64,000 nucleotides of DNA from CALBPI01 sp963922335 (GTDB lineage: Bacteria; Pseudomonadota; Gammaproteobacteria; Steroidobacterales; Woeseiaceae), in contig CAWUIB010000006.1 of the NCBI GenBank assembly GCA_963922335.1, positions 1 through 64,000 of the forward strand, given 5' to 3'. The notes under the pieces are model-generated. The model had not been told where the DNA came from and made no database searches. It saw only the letters and a program-made list of their open reading frames with translations. Within the stretch, counting starts at the first letter, position 1; every line of letters starts with the position of its first letter. The translations under genes were made by a program, and so were the position numbers. This document shows, in pieces, positions 1-11,871 of the stretch.

Positions 1-478
<478 letters not shown>

Positions 479-571
479 AAAGAGTAAATAGGCAGCTGAC
501 AATTCGTCGGCGCGAGCCTCCATACAAGTTATCTGGTTTTAGCAGCAGCCCCTGGTGCTTCACGCTGGCGC

Positions 572-648
<77 letters not shown>

Positions 649-773
649 CTTTTGCGTATCTCGCTCGATCCCCGCCACTCGTTAAGCAGGCTTAACATCG
701 CGGCGTCGATCATGCGACCTACACAAAAGCTTCGCGCGGACTGGCGCTGCCAAGGGCGAAGAAGACTAGCCAA

Positions 774-849
774 GGGGCCATAGCTCAGCTGGGAGAGCGC
801 CTGCTTTGCACGCAGGAGGTCGGCGGTTCGATCCCGCCTGGCTCCACCA
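774..849 (+). tRNA. alaT: tRNA-Ala (anticodon TGC)
   Basis: A 76-nt cloverleaf with acceptor GGGGCCA, anticodon TGC at 807-809, T-loop 'gttcgatcc' and an encoded CCA. It is the second spacer tRNA; the Ile-Ala order is the standard one for this operon class. Confidence 0.97.
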
Positions 850-907
850 TTTTATTGTGCTGCTAACAGAGAGAATTTTCGGACACGCATGTTGTTGCGT
901 GGCCAAC

Positions 908-920
908 GCTCTTTAACAAT
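908..920 (+). promoter_or_regulatory. boxA antitermination element in the 16S-23S spacer
   Basis: GCTCTTTAACAAT matches the rRNA boxA core (GCTCTTTA), where NusB/S10 bind to make the polymerase resistant to Rho before the 23S gene. The rest of the spacer between 850 and 1160 holds the 23S processing-stem arms and no gene. Confidence 0.8.
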
Positions 921-1009
921 CTGGAACATGTTTTGACGTCTAGGCTGAATAACTTCGGTTATTCAGTGCGGATCGGGTTTTCGAGGCCCGATCCATCTAG
1001 AGTGTCGCA
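915..1009 (+). other. 5' arm of the 23S rRNA processing stem
   Basis: Bases 915-940 are complementary to 4123-4146 with a two-base bulge, and 998-1009 (TAGAGTGTCGCA) are perfectly complementary to 4108-4119. Together they would form a long duplex bracketing the 23S gene, the usual RNase III substrate. The outer arm overlaps the end of boxA. Confidence 0.75.
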
Positions 1010-1160
1010 TTCGCGTCATTTGATACGACTTTGAGGCCGAGCACGGTAATCTTCTACCGCGGCAGATGAGTCTGAGACGGACATTGCCTGCTTCGCAAAA
1101 GGTGGGGTTCTGAATGTCTCGATCTTAACGGTCTGTTTTGCAGACTGCTTTGGGTTATAT

Positions 1161-4049
<2,889 letters not shown>

Positions 4050-4107
4050 TATAACGCCAAAGCAGTTTGGCGTGACGCGAAGGCTAATGCGTATGCAATC
4101 GCCTTTG

Positions 4108-4146
4108 TGCGACACTCTAACGGACGTCAAAACATTCCAGATTGTT
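4108..4146 (+). other. 3' arm of the 23S rRNA processing stem
   Basis: Two segments, 4108-4119 and 4123-4146, are complementary to 998-1009 and 915-940 respectively. They lie between the mature 23S 3' end and the 5S gene and complete the RNase III processing duplex. Confidence 0.75.
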
Positions 4147-4187
4147 AACCTTTTTTGAGGTGCAGCGTCGCTGTAGCTCATACCGGT

Positions 4188-4308
4188 TTGCCTGGCGGCA
4201 ATAGCGAGTAGGAACCACCCGATCCCATATCGAACTCGGAAGTGAAAATGCTCTGCGCCGATGGTAGTGTGGGGTCTCCCCATGTGAGAGTAGGACACTG
4301 CCAGGCAT
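4188..4308 (+). rRNA. rrf: 5S ribosomal RNA
   Basis: About 120 nt with the terminal helix TGCCTGGC...GCCAGGCA and the conserved inner stretch 'ccgatcccatatcgaactcgg'. It is the last gene of the rRNA operon. Confidence 0.95.
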
Positions 4309-4317
4309 TTATTGCGA

Positions 4318-4350
4318 AAGGCCGCAGCCCGTTTGGGTTGCGGCCTTTTT
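4318..4350 (+). terminator. Rho-independent terminator of the rRNA operon
   Basis: The stem AAGGCCGCAGCCC / GGGTTGCGGCCTT (one G-T pair, short loop) is followed by a T-rich tract. It begins about ten bases after the 5S gene and ends about 50 bases before the next start codon. Confidence 0.93.
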
Positions 4351-4402
4351 CTTTGCGTTTCTCGTTATACTCCCGGGCGAGCGGCGAAAAAGCGTAATCC
4401 AT

Positions 4403-6322
4403 ATGTCCTTGTTTTCAGAACTGGCACGGCGCAGTGTCGTCCAGGTTGGTCTCGCCTATATCGTGATCGGCTGGGTGATCGCTCAGGTCGCAGAATTCGC
4501 CTTCGAAAATTTCGGCGCTCCCGAATGGGTGTTGAAATCATTCGTTGTGGTCTTGCTATTGGGTTTGCCGATCGCTCTGTTCTTTGCATGGACCTTTGAA
4601 ATCACCCCAGACGGTATCAAGCGCGACTCAAAAATCGAGAATCCATCCCCCAATCCCTCAGTGCGGCGTAGGCTCGATCACGCGATCATCGCGGCGCTGT
4701 TGATCGCTGTGGCGTTTCTTATGTGGGAGCGTGCGCCGAAAGAACAAATTGTTAACCCTGATGGCAATGAGCAGGTGGCGGTCTCGGAGGAACGCGAGAC
4801 AACGGGCGCAGCGGAGCAAGAGCCTCCGGCAGCAGGTTCGATTTCCGCCGTTCCCAAATCAATAGCTGTATTGCCGTTCATCGACCTTTCCGGCATCGAA
4901 GATCAGGAATGGTTTGCGGATGGGCTGACAGAAGAGATATTAAACGCTTTGGCACGAACACCGGATCTATTGGTGGCTGCGCGCACATCGTCATTTCCCT
5001 TCAAGGGTTCGACCAAGGGCGTCAAGGAAATCGCATCCAGCCTTGGTGTGGCGCATGTACTTGAGGGTTCGGTACGTCGCAGCGACGCCCAATTGCGGGT
5101 CACTGCCCAGTTGGTCCGTGCATCCGATGGCTTTCAGCTCTGGTCCCAAACCTACGACCGCGAGCCGGACGACGTTATTGCGATTCAGGAAGCCATAGCG
5201 CTGGAGATTGCAACAGCACTCGAAACGGCCATGGACCCCGAAGCCCTTCAGCGGATGCTGTCGGCTGGCACGGATTCCGTGCCTGCTTATAACGCGTATC
5301 TTGCTGGACTGGCGGCCAACGCCAATCTGATATCGACCGGCGATATTTACTCATTTCAGCGAGGACGAGAGAACTTCGAGAAAGCGATTGCGCTCGATCC
5401 GGAGTTTGCACTTGCTTATCAGAGCCTTGCAGATTTCTGGCGAATCCAGCTACAAGGGACCAACATTGTTGCGACGGGACTCGGCATGGATCGGGAATCG
5501 CTGTCCAGGGAGTTTGATGACGCGATCGAGAGCGCAATCAAGTACGAGCGCGATCCGGTGACGCAACTGCAATACCGCGCGATCCAAGCGACTCAGCAAA
5601 AGCGCTACCCATTGGCACTGCGCCTCAATACCCAGTTCCTGGAGCAAAGACCGAACAACAAGAGAGCGCATCAGACGCAGCTCGACCTGCTCGCCGATCT
5701 CAGCGAGGATGAAGCTTTGATAGAAGCGATCGCAAACTTTGAGGAGCGCGACGGCTACGATCCGCTGGTAAACAATCTGTCATTGACTTACCTGATGACG
5801 AGTGACGACAAAGAATACATCCGAGAATTCACGCGGCTGGCGTTGGAGCGGAACGGCGATGAATCTTTCGTTCAGTATCAAGCGCACCGCATCTTACTCT
5901 GGGTTGGTGACATTGACGGTGCGAGTCGCCTGCTTAACCTTATAAGCTCGGCTTCGCTCCCAGATGACGCACGGTTTATGGCAGCGCTGCGCCAAGCGTG
6001 TGCCGAGGGCAATACTCCTGATGCAGTTCGCTACCAAAAACGGCTGCTACAAGTTGACCCCGACAATCTGTCGATGTTGTATATCTCGAACATGGTGCTG
6101 GGCCAGGAGAAGACAGCTTATGAAGTCTTGGCGCCGTTAGACAATGAAGCCCGGCTCTACGAACTCACCGACTATCTCGGCTATACCTACTTCGACGCAC
6201 GACGCTTCCCAAACCTGTTGGCATTCCTTCAATCACAGGGCGTCGACCCTCGGGACCCTAAGCGCATACCCTATCAGTGTAACGCCGACGAAGTCCGGGA
6301 GTTGGTCTCGGTTAATTCTTAA
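4403..6322 (+). CDS. Membrane-anchored TolB/FlgO-like domain protein with TPR repeats
   Basis: A 639-residue protein of a class common in marine gammaproteobacteria; its biochemical role is unknown. Residues 1-75 carry two hydrophobic helices (about 13-35 and 44-64) and a TPxGIxRD motif; a third helix lies at about 92-108. Residues 152-278 look like the FlgO/TolB N-terminal fold (SIAVLPF, FADGLTEEIL, VLEGSVRR, LWSQTYDR). The rest reads as TPR helices. By topology the TolB-like/TPR part probably faces the periplasm or cytosol as a protein-binding scaffold; this is inference. No DNA-binding or cyclase domain is seen, although related architectures carry these at the N-terminus. It follows the rRNA terminator directly and has a paralogue at 16204. 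Confidence 0.85.
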   Translation: MSLFSELARRSVVQVGLAYIVIGWVIAQVAEFAFENFGAPEWVLKSFVVVLLLGLPIALFFAWTFEITPDGIKRDSKIENPSPNPSVRRRLDHAIIAALLIAVAFLMWERAPKEQIVNPDGNEQVAVSEERETTGAAEQEPPAAGSISAVPKSIAVLPFIDLSGIEDQEWFADGLTEEILNALARTPDLLVAARTSSFPFKGSTKGVKEIASSLGVAHVLEGSVRRSDAQLRVTAQLVRASDGFQLWSQTYDREPDDVIAIQEAIALEIATALETAMDPEALQRMLSAGTDSVPAYNAYLAGLAANANLISTGDIYSFQRGRENFEKAIALDPEFALAYQSLADFWRIQLQGTNIVATGLGMDRESLSREFDDAIESAIKYERDPVTQLQYRAIQATQQKRYPLALRLNTQFLEQRPNNKRAHQTQLDLLADLSEDEALIEAIANFEERDGYDPLVNNLSLTYLMTSDDKEYIREFTRLALERNGDESFVQYQAHRILLWVGDIDGASRLLNLISSASLPDDARFMAALRQACAEGNTPDAVRYQKRLLQVDPDNLSMLYISNMVLGQEKTAYEVLAPLDNEARLYELTDYLGYTYFDARRFPNLLAFLQSQGVDPRDPKRIPYQCNADEVRELVSVNS

Positions 6323-6373
6323 CGCCCGAATGACCTGACTGCACATGCAGGGGTAATGTGGCCACCAACCACC

Positions 6374-6805
6374 ATGAGCCAATCAGCAATCCGACCATTC
6401 CACTTGGCGCTGCCCGTCACTGACCTGGACAAAACGCGTCGGTTTTATACCGACCTGTTGGGTTGTCGACTCGGGCGCGAAGCATCACGTTGGGTAGATC
6501 TCGATTTCTTCGGTCACCAGGTGACGCTTCATCTTGCTGATGCAAATGAGGTCCCAGACCATCACAACGATGTGGATTCGGACCACGTGCCAGCCAGCCA
6601 TTTTGGCGTCATCCTGAAACCAGCCGATTGGCGCGAGCTCGCAGATCGAATGCTTGCCGCTAGCGTGCAATTCATCATCGAACCTAAAGTCCGATTTGAG
6701 GGTCAGGTCGGTGAACAGGCCACCATGTTCTTCCGTGACCCTTCCGGCAATGCACTCGAATTCAAAAGCTTTGCGGATGACGCACACATTTTCCGCGCCG
6801 AGTAA
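6374..6805 (+). CDS. VOC-family (glyoxalase/bleomycin-resistance fold) protein
   Basis: About 143 residues with a single vicinal-oxygen-chelate domain: an N-terminal PFHLALPVTDL...RRFYTDLLGC segment and a C-terminal FFRDPSGNALEFKSF segment, typical of dioxygenase/isomerase relatives with a metal-binding His and Glu. The substrate cannot be told from sequence. An ATG at 6356 gives six more residues and has AGGGG only two bases upstream. The ATG at 6374 is preferred because family members start just before the first beta strand, but it has no clear ribosome site. The stop codon lies in a hairpin shared with the converging phytase gene. Confidence 0.85.
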   Translation: MSQSAIRPFHLALPVTDLDKTRRFYTDLLGCRLGREASRWVDLDFFGHQVTLHLADANEVPDHHNDVDSDHVPASHFGVILKPADWRELADRMLAASVQFIIEPKVRFEGQVGEQATMFFRDPSGNALEFKSFADDAHIFRAE

Positions 6806-6830
6806 GTATCAGCCTGGTCCCTTACTCGGC
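6797..6830. terminator. Hairpin spanning the ends of two converging genes (possible bidirectional terminator)
   Basis: GCCGAGTAAG and CTTACTCGGC form a perfect ten-base-pair stem around a 14-base loop. Each arm contains the stop codon of one gene, so both proteins end in Ala-Glu. There is no clear T tract on either strand, so termination activity is uncertain. Confidence 0.5.
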
Positions 6831-8000
6831 CGACAGGTCCAGCCCCACCATGACGGAATCCCACGGAACCAATTTGAAATTTTGATTTCCATTATTGAGC
6901 CACGCTGGTGCGCCGTCTTGTACCACTAGCAGCCCACGCTCGTACCCAACGCCTGTATTCAGCGCCGTTATTTCCAGTCCGTCTGTATCGCCGGTCTTTA
7001 CTTCGTTGAATTCGATTTGGAACACGCCACGGTAGGCAAAGGGCGGGACCCGATCGAAGACCACATAGCTGTCGTTTCCTTGGCTGGAAACGATCAGAAA
7101 CCCACGAGAATCAGAGTTAGCAGGTGCGTAGACGGCGAGCCCCTCCACATCAGATCTTATTCGGATCCCTCCGCCAACCTCAGCGCCGGCGCGCGCGACC
7201 ATCTGGGGTGCTGACTCGTCCCTAGGGTCTGCGCCAAACGCCCATATACCATAGTCCTCCTCGGCAACGAACAACCGACCATTTTCATCATCTACAACGC
7301 ACCCTTCCGCTTGCGAATCCAGTCTAAGCGTTCTTTCAAATTCACCGCTAAACGTTCCGTCCAGCGAGGGCCTCAGCCGCCATTGCTCGATCTGTCCTGA
7401 CTTGTCCGTCGCAATCGCGTAAAGCTCGTTGGTCTCTGCTCGGTAATACATGCAGAACCCATAGGTCTCACGTTCGGTCATGGCGACAATTGGCTCGGAC
7501 AAAACCTCGCTAAGTGCGCCAGATCCCGGATCCAGCTCAAACAGGAGAATCTCACCGCGCTGTTTATCGCTCGCACCGACGATGATTTTGCGTGCACCAT
7601 TGACTGTCACCTCACGCAAATCGACATTGTTTGGCGCATCCAGTGCTTTTCGATGTAGTGCTTCGCCACGGAGGTTGTAGACATTGATCGCGCCAAGCTT
7701 ATTGGTCCCAAGAATCAGACTCTTACTGGGATCCTCCGAGTTGACCCAGATTGCCGGATCATCAGCCGCGTCGCATCGATTCGCTACGGGCGCTGTTTGC
7801 GCTGTCGCTACTATCGTTACCGACCCTTCGGGAGCAGTTCTCGGTTTGTAATCCAGGAAAAACGCAGTAGTGATCCAACACCTAAGCGCATCCTTTACTG
7901 CGGGCGATTGCAAAAGGATAAATCCGATGATCACCAGAGCCGCAAGGGCACCGGCTGCAGTTACCAGCGTTTTTGATCTGCGGTCTAGAGTTGGTCTCAT
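6822..8000 (-). CDS. Beta-propeller phytase (3-phytase)
   Basis: A 392-residue protein expected to hydrolyse phytate (inositol hexakisphosphate) and release phosphate in a calcium-dependent way. An N-terminal hydrophobic segment (about 12-31) suggests export or a membrane anchor. The body shows beta-propeller phytase features: ADDPAIWVNSEDP near residue 80, GTNKLGAINVYNLRGE, a YGFCMYY stretch, GCVVDDENGRLFVAEEDYGIW and a GLAVYAP blade. It is divergent from the TonB-dependent receptor at 8207, and a phosphatase-like gene lies downstream of that receptor. Linkage of such phytases to TonB receptors is known in proteobacteria and supports a role in organic phosphate scavenging. Confidence 0.9.
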   Translation of the reverse strand: MRPTLDRRSKTLVTAAGALAALVIIGFILLQSPAVKDALRCWITTAFFLDYKPRTAPEGSVTIVATAQTAPVANRCDAADDPAIWVNSEDPSKSLILGTNKLGAINVYNLRGEALHRKALDAPNNVDLREVTVNGARKIIVGASDKQRGEILLFELDPGSGALSEVLSEPIVAMTERETYGFCMYYRAETNELYAIATDKSGQIEQWRLRPSLDGTFSGEFERTLRLDSQAEGCVVDDENGRLFVAEEDYGIWAFGADPRDESAPQMVARAGAEVGGGIRIRSDVEGLAVYAPANSDSRGFLIVSSQGNDSYVVFDRVPPFAYRGVFQIEFNEVKTGDTDGLEITALNTGVGYERGLLVVQDGAPAWLNNGNQNFKLVPWDSVMVGLDLSAE

Positions 8001-8095
8001 AGTTTGAACCGTCCCAGTGGTTGGAAGCTCACTCGAGCATCATCGTCGATCCACGAGCGTGCGTTTGTACCAGAAAACTCTTCGACAGAGCCTCC

Positions 8096-8113
8096 CCGTC
8101 ACCAAACTGACAC
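8096..8113 (+). promoter_or_regulatory. Candidate Pho box between phytase and TonB-receptor genes
   Basis: CCGTCACCAAACTGACAC matches 14 of 18 positions of the E. coli Pho-box consensus CTGTCATAWAWCTGTCAY, including both GTCA/CTGxCA half-repeats at the correct 11-base period. A weak -10-like TAAATA follows at 8121. PhoB control would fit a phytase locus; this is inference from a hand match. Confidence 0.45.
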
Positions 8114-8206
8114 TTGCTCGTAAATAGAAAGTAATTCCGTTGACACTCTTCGGAAATACTTCCATTCGTATCGTTACGCTTCTTACAAAAAGGGAAGGGG
8201 AGTACG

Positions 8207-10747
8207 ATGTTCAGACGCTACCGCTCAATACGGTGGGGTTTCGGCTTGGCCGGAATACTCCTGTGTCACGCAGGCGCTTTTGCTCAGACGAGTTCATCCG
8301 ATACCGCGACTATCGAAGAAATCACAGTCACCGCCACGCCGATTCGAGACAGCCAGGTGGCGGCTATCGAGGCCAAGCGTTCCGCTGACAATGTCGTCGA
8401 AATTATCGCTGCAGACTTGATCGGGCGTTTCCCCGATCAGAATCTGGCAGACAGTCTCGGTCGTGTTCCCGGACTCGCAATTGAGCGGGACCAGGGGCAA
8501 GCGCGGTTTATCAATTTCCGAGGCGCACCCTTTCGCTACACAAAGATCGCATTCGACGGCATTGACGTTCTGGGTGCAGAAGACGGTCGAATTCCGCGCT
8601 TTGATGCATTTCCTGCGGTCATCACGTCACGTATTGATGTCAACAAGGCGATCACACCGGACATGCCTGGGGAATCTACGATCGGCTTGGTGAATACTCG
8701 CACCTTCAACCCGTTCGATCGTGAAGGGTTGCACATTTCCGGCGAGCTCGGTCAGGGAAATCAGGAATTGGGCGACGTTGATATTGATAAATTCAACGGC
8801 AGGTTGTCGTACTCGAACGATCAGTTCGGAATCCTTGTATTCGGCTCCAACAACGTTCGCGGTCGCATTACCGATAACCGCGAGTTTGAATACGCTGATA
8901 CGACCGGTGATGGCGTCAATGATAGCGTGGTCAACCTCGATTTCAGATCCTATCGGGGTGAGCGCGAGGACAACGCCTACGGTGGACGCATTGAGTATCG
9001 ACCGACCGACGAGACGACGGTGTTCGTGTCTTCGTTATTCTCCGAGTTCATCGATCGCGAGGAGCGCAACCAATTCGACTTCGATTTCGACCCAATCGAA
9101 ATTGGTTCCAGTGAATATCGCCCGGTGGTTGTTGTCAGTCGTCTCGGGGAGAGCGGCGAGTACAACAATTCCACTCTTACCAACACGCTGGGTCTTGAGA
9201 CGGTTGCCGGTGATTGGGAAATCGTTACGAGCCTGAACCTAACTGAAACTGAGAACGATACCAACCTACCTATCCCATTCAGCGTTGGTGCGGCGGTTGG
9301 GGCCCAAGTCGATGTGAGCGATATCTACGAACCGGTGCTTGGGCTAACTCAGCCAGGAGAACCAGGGACGACGATTGACGTGAATACGCTCACGTATGCC
9401 GCAAACCTAGGATTGATTGTCAACTTTGGGCTGGATACGGAAGCGACAAAGCTCAAATTTGATGCGAAGCGTCGATTGGAAATCGCCGGCCGTGAATCAA
9501 CGTTTAAGGTGGGTGTTCAGTACGACACCCGTGAAGCAGAAGGCGGAGACACACTGGGCTTCGGTGGGTTCCCAGATAGCGTTGATATCAACAGCTTCGT
9601 GACGGATACACCATGGTCTTCGGACTTCAATAACAGCATTTCGGGCCGCGACATCGATAACGTTGGTCTGATTAACGCCTGGGCCGCTGCCGTTGGCGGT
9701 CTGCAAGCAGATTTCGATCCGGATACCTTGATTGGCATTGAGGAAGATGTGGTTTCGTTTTACGCGATGGCCACCACGGATTTCTCTTGGGGGAATCTTG
9801 TCTACGGGGCTCGAGTTGAGCTCACTGATTTCTCCACAAGCGGAACACTTGTAAACGAAGATGGCAGCCAGTCGGTCGTCAATGTCGATGATGACTACAA
9901 CAACATTTTGCCGTCGATACACGCGAACTTTGATTTAAGCGAGTCTGTTAAGTTCCGTCTTTCTGGATCTTCTGGAATTTCACGTCCGCGCTACTCAGAG
10001 ATTACGGCGTCCCAATCTGTTGACCCGATCACTTTGCAGGTTGGTGGCGGAAACCCGTTTCTTGATCCTGAGTTCTCTTACGGCGTCGACGCATCGTTAG
10101 AATGGTACTTCCAGGAAGCGAGTCTGTTGGCGTTGGGCATCTACCATCGCCGGATCGAGGACGTAATCTACCCTGGCTCATCGGTTGTAGATGGGTCGCT
10201 ATACGCGCCTGGGCTGATCCCGGAGGGCACTCCGACTCAATTCAACTCGTTTTTTAACGGTGAGGATGGAGAGTTGACCGGGTTGGAACTCAACTTTTTG
10301 GCTGATGCGAGTCAGTTGCTCCCGTCGCCATTGGATGGGTTTGGATTTAGCGGCAACATCACATTTGTCGATAGTTCGTTCCGAGCACCTACCTTGGGGA
10401 ACCAAACTTTCGATCTTCCTGGTACATCAGATTTCATTTATAACGCTTCGGTCTTCTATGAAAAATTCGGCCTGTCCGTCCGCGTCAACTACCAGTACCG
10501 CGACGCGTGGTTGTCGACAACCGAAAACGACAGTCTGACTGAGTTTTGGGATGAGACGACTCGCCTCGACGCATCCATTAGATACATCTGGCCGAGCGAA
10601 ATCGCCGGAGGCAATCTCACTCTTGCGTTAAATGGAAACAACCTGAGCGACGAGCGAGATGTGCGCTACATCAATTCCCCGGCTACGCCTAATCAAATTG
10701 AGGGCTTTGGTCGACGATGGGTTTTCAGCGTCAGATTCGACTACTAG
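8207..10747 (+). CDS. TonB-dependent outer-membrane receptor
   Basis: An 846-residue outer-membrane receptor for energised uptake of a large substrate. A signal peptide (about 1-27, ending in GAFAQ) is followed by a TonB-box-like IEEITVTATP, a plug domain (DLIGRFPDQNLADSLGRVPGL, FRGAPFRYTKIAFDGI) and a long beta barrel closing with RRWVFSVRFDY, the expected aromatic C-terminus. AGGGGAG lies just upstream of the chosen ATG. The sequence does not show the substrate. Position opposite a phytase and before a phosphatase-like gene suggests phytate or another organophosphate; this is inference. Confidence 0.93.
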   Translation: MFRRYRSIRWGFGLAGILLCHAGAFAQTSSSDTATIEEITVTATPIRDSQVAAIEAKRSADNVVEIIAADLIGRFPDQNLADSLGRVPGLAIERDQGQARFINFRGAPFRYTKIAFDGIDVLGAEDGRIPRFDAFPAVITSRIDVNKAITPDMPGESTIGLVNTRTFNPFDREGLHISGELGQGNQELGDVDIDKFNGRLSYSNDQFGILVFGSNNVRGRITDNREFEYADTTGDGVNDSVVNLDFRSYRGEREDNAYGGRIEYRPTDETTVFVSSLFSEFIDREERNQFDFDFDPIEIGSSEYRPVVVVSRLGESGEYNNSTLTNTLGLETVAGDWEIVTSLNLTETENDTNLPIPFSVGAAVGAQVDVSDIYEPVLGLTQPGEPGTTIDVNTLTYAANLGLIVNFGLDTEATKLKFDAKRRLEIAGRESTFKVGVQYDTREAEGGDTLGFGGFPDSVDINSFVTDTPWSSDFNNSISGRDIDNVGLINAWAAAVGGLQADFDPDTLIGIEEDVVSFYAMATTDFSWGNLVYGARVELTDFSTSGTLVNEDGSQSVVNVDDDYNNILPSIHANFDLSESVKFRLSGSSGISRPRYSEITASQSVDPITLQVGGGNPFLDPEFSYGVDASLEWYFQEASLLALGIYHRRIEDVIYPGSSVVDGSLYAPGLIPEGTPTQFNSFFNGEDGELTGLELNFLADASQLLPSPLDGFGFSGNITFVDSSFRAPTLGNQTFDLPGTSDFIYNASVFYEKFGLSVRVNYQYRDAWLSTTENDSLTEFWDETTRLDASIRYIWPSEIAGGNLTLALNGNNLSDERDVRYINSPATPNQIEGFGRRWVFSVRFDY

Positions 10748-10759
10748 AGCGATACCGAA

Positions 10760-11857
10760 ATGAAGCAATCGACTATTTTGTTTGTGCTAACCCTGATACT
10801 GCTCGCGCCGGCGTCGCATGCGGCACCGCGGATCGTGGATGTCAAAGTCAATGTTGAGGACGATCGACAGACTTATGCACTGGTATGGACCACCGAACCA
10901 GCGGGTGCACCGGTAAGCATTATCGTGAGCGACTCTCCCGAAAGCGCTTCCGGGCGAGAGATTGCGGTCAACGCTTTAGACGGGAGTTTCCGTTGGCGGT
11001 CAAACACCCGTGACCAGCGTCACTACTTCACGCTGGTACCTGCGGATGGCGAGCCGCGGCTCGCGGCATCGCGATTGCTGCCACTGAAAGGGGGGCGCAA
11101 TTTCAGGGACTTGGGCGGTTATGAAACCTCGGATGGACGGCGGGTAAAGTGGGGTCGCGTTTTTCGCTCGGGCGTGATGAACGAGCTAACCGACAGTGAC
11201 TATGATTTTCTTGCTTCACTTGGTATTCGAACGGTTTGTGATTTTCGTGCATCCGATGAACGGGATGTCGAACCGACAGAGTGGCGCGCGGGCACAATCG
11301 ACTATGTGACTTTCCCCGATCCAGAGGAAGATCGCGAGTCTAGTCCGCTATCTGTGCTTGGTCAAGAAGGTGTCACGCCAGAGCAGGTGTCCAACGCAAT
11401 GGCCGAGGGCTATGTTGGCATTGCCTACCAACACGCCAGCTCATACCGGCAGATGTTTGACCGCCTCGCAAGCGGGGAGATCCCGCTTGCGTTTAATTGT
11501 GCCGCCGGCAAGGATCGCACAGGAATCGCGGCAGCTCTTCTATTGACTGTGCTCGGGGTGCCACGGTCAACGATCGTATCCGACTATGGGCTGTCGGACG
11601 ACTTTGTCGATTACAAAGCGGCCTTCATGGGCGAAGAGGCCCGGGCTGAAGCAGAAGATAGAGATAGCCCCTATGCGTTTCTCTATGCAATGCCGCCCGA
11701 GTTGATCGAGCCGTTGATGCTTTCCGACGAAAAGTACATTGAAGCAGCACTTGAGGGTCTTGAGCGCGAGCACGGTTCAGTGATGAGTTTCATTCAACAA
11801 GAGCTTGACGTTACCGATAATGAGATCGACTCAATTCGCAAGGCTTTGTTGGACTGA
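10760..11857 (+). CDS. Exported tyrosine-phosphatase-like protein (Y_phosphatase3 type)
   Basis: A 365-residue protein with a signal peptide (about 1-22, ASHAA). The family motif GGRNFRDLGGY lies at residues 111-121, followed by GRVFRSGVMNELT, a TVCDFRASDE segment and the CX5R loop NCAAGKDRTG, with nucleophile Cys247 and Arg253. The residue before the cysteine is Asn rather than the usual His, which could alter the cysteine pKa. It starts 12 bases after the TonB receptor stop, so the two are probably co-transcribed. Possible substrates are phosphotyrosine, phosphoinositides or partly dephosphorylated inositol phosphates; context favours the last, but this is inference. Confidence 0.87.
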   Translation: MKQSTILFVLTLILLAPASHAAPRIVDVKVNVEDDRQTYALVWTTEPAGAPVSIIVSDSPESASGREIAVNALDGSFRWRSNTRDQRHYFTLVPADGEPRLAASRLLPLKGGRNFRDLGGYETSDGRRVKWGRVFRSGVMNELTDSDYDFLASLGIRTVCDFRASDERDVEPTEWRAGTIDYVTFPDPEEDRESSPLSVLGQEGVTPEQVSNAMAEGYVGIAYQHASSYRQMFDRLASGEIPLAFNCAAGKDRTGIAAALLLTVLGVPRSTIVSDYGLSDDFVDYKAAFMGEEARAEAEDRDSPYAFLYAMPPELIEPLMLSDEKYIEAALEGLEREHGSVMSFIQQELDVTDNEIDSIRKALLD

Positions 11858-11871
11858 GCAACAGTCTCGTT

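Noticed and set aside
8140..8145. TTGACA as -35 of a sigma-70 promoter before the TonB receptor
   Set aside because: No acceptable -10 lies 16-18 bases downstream, so I did not annotate a promoter there.
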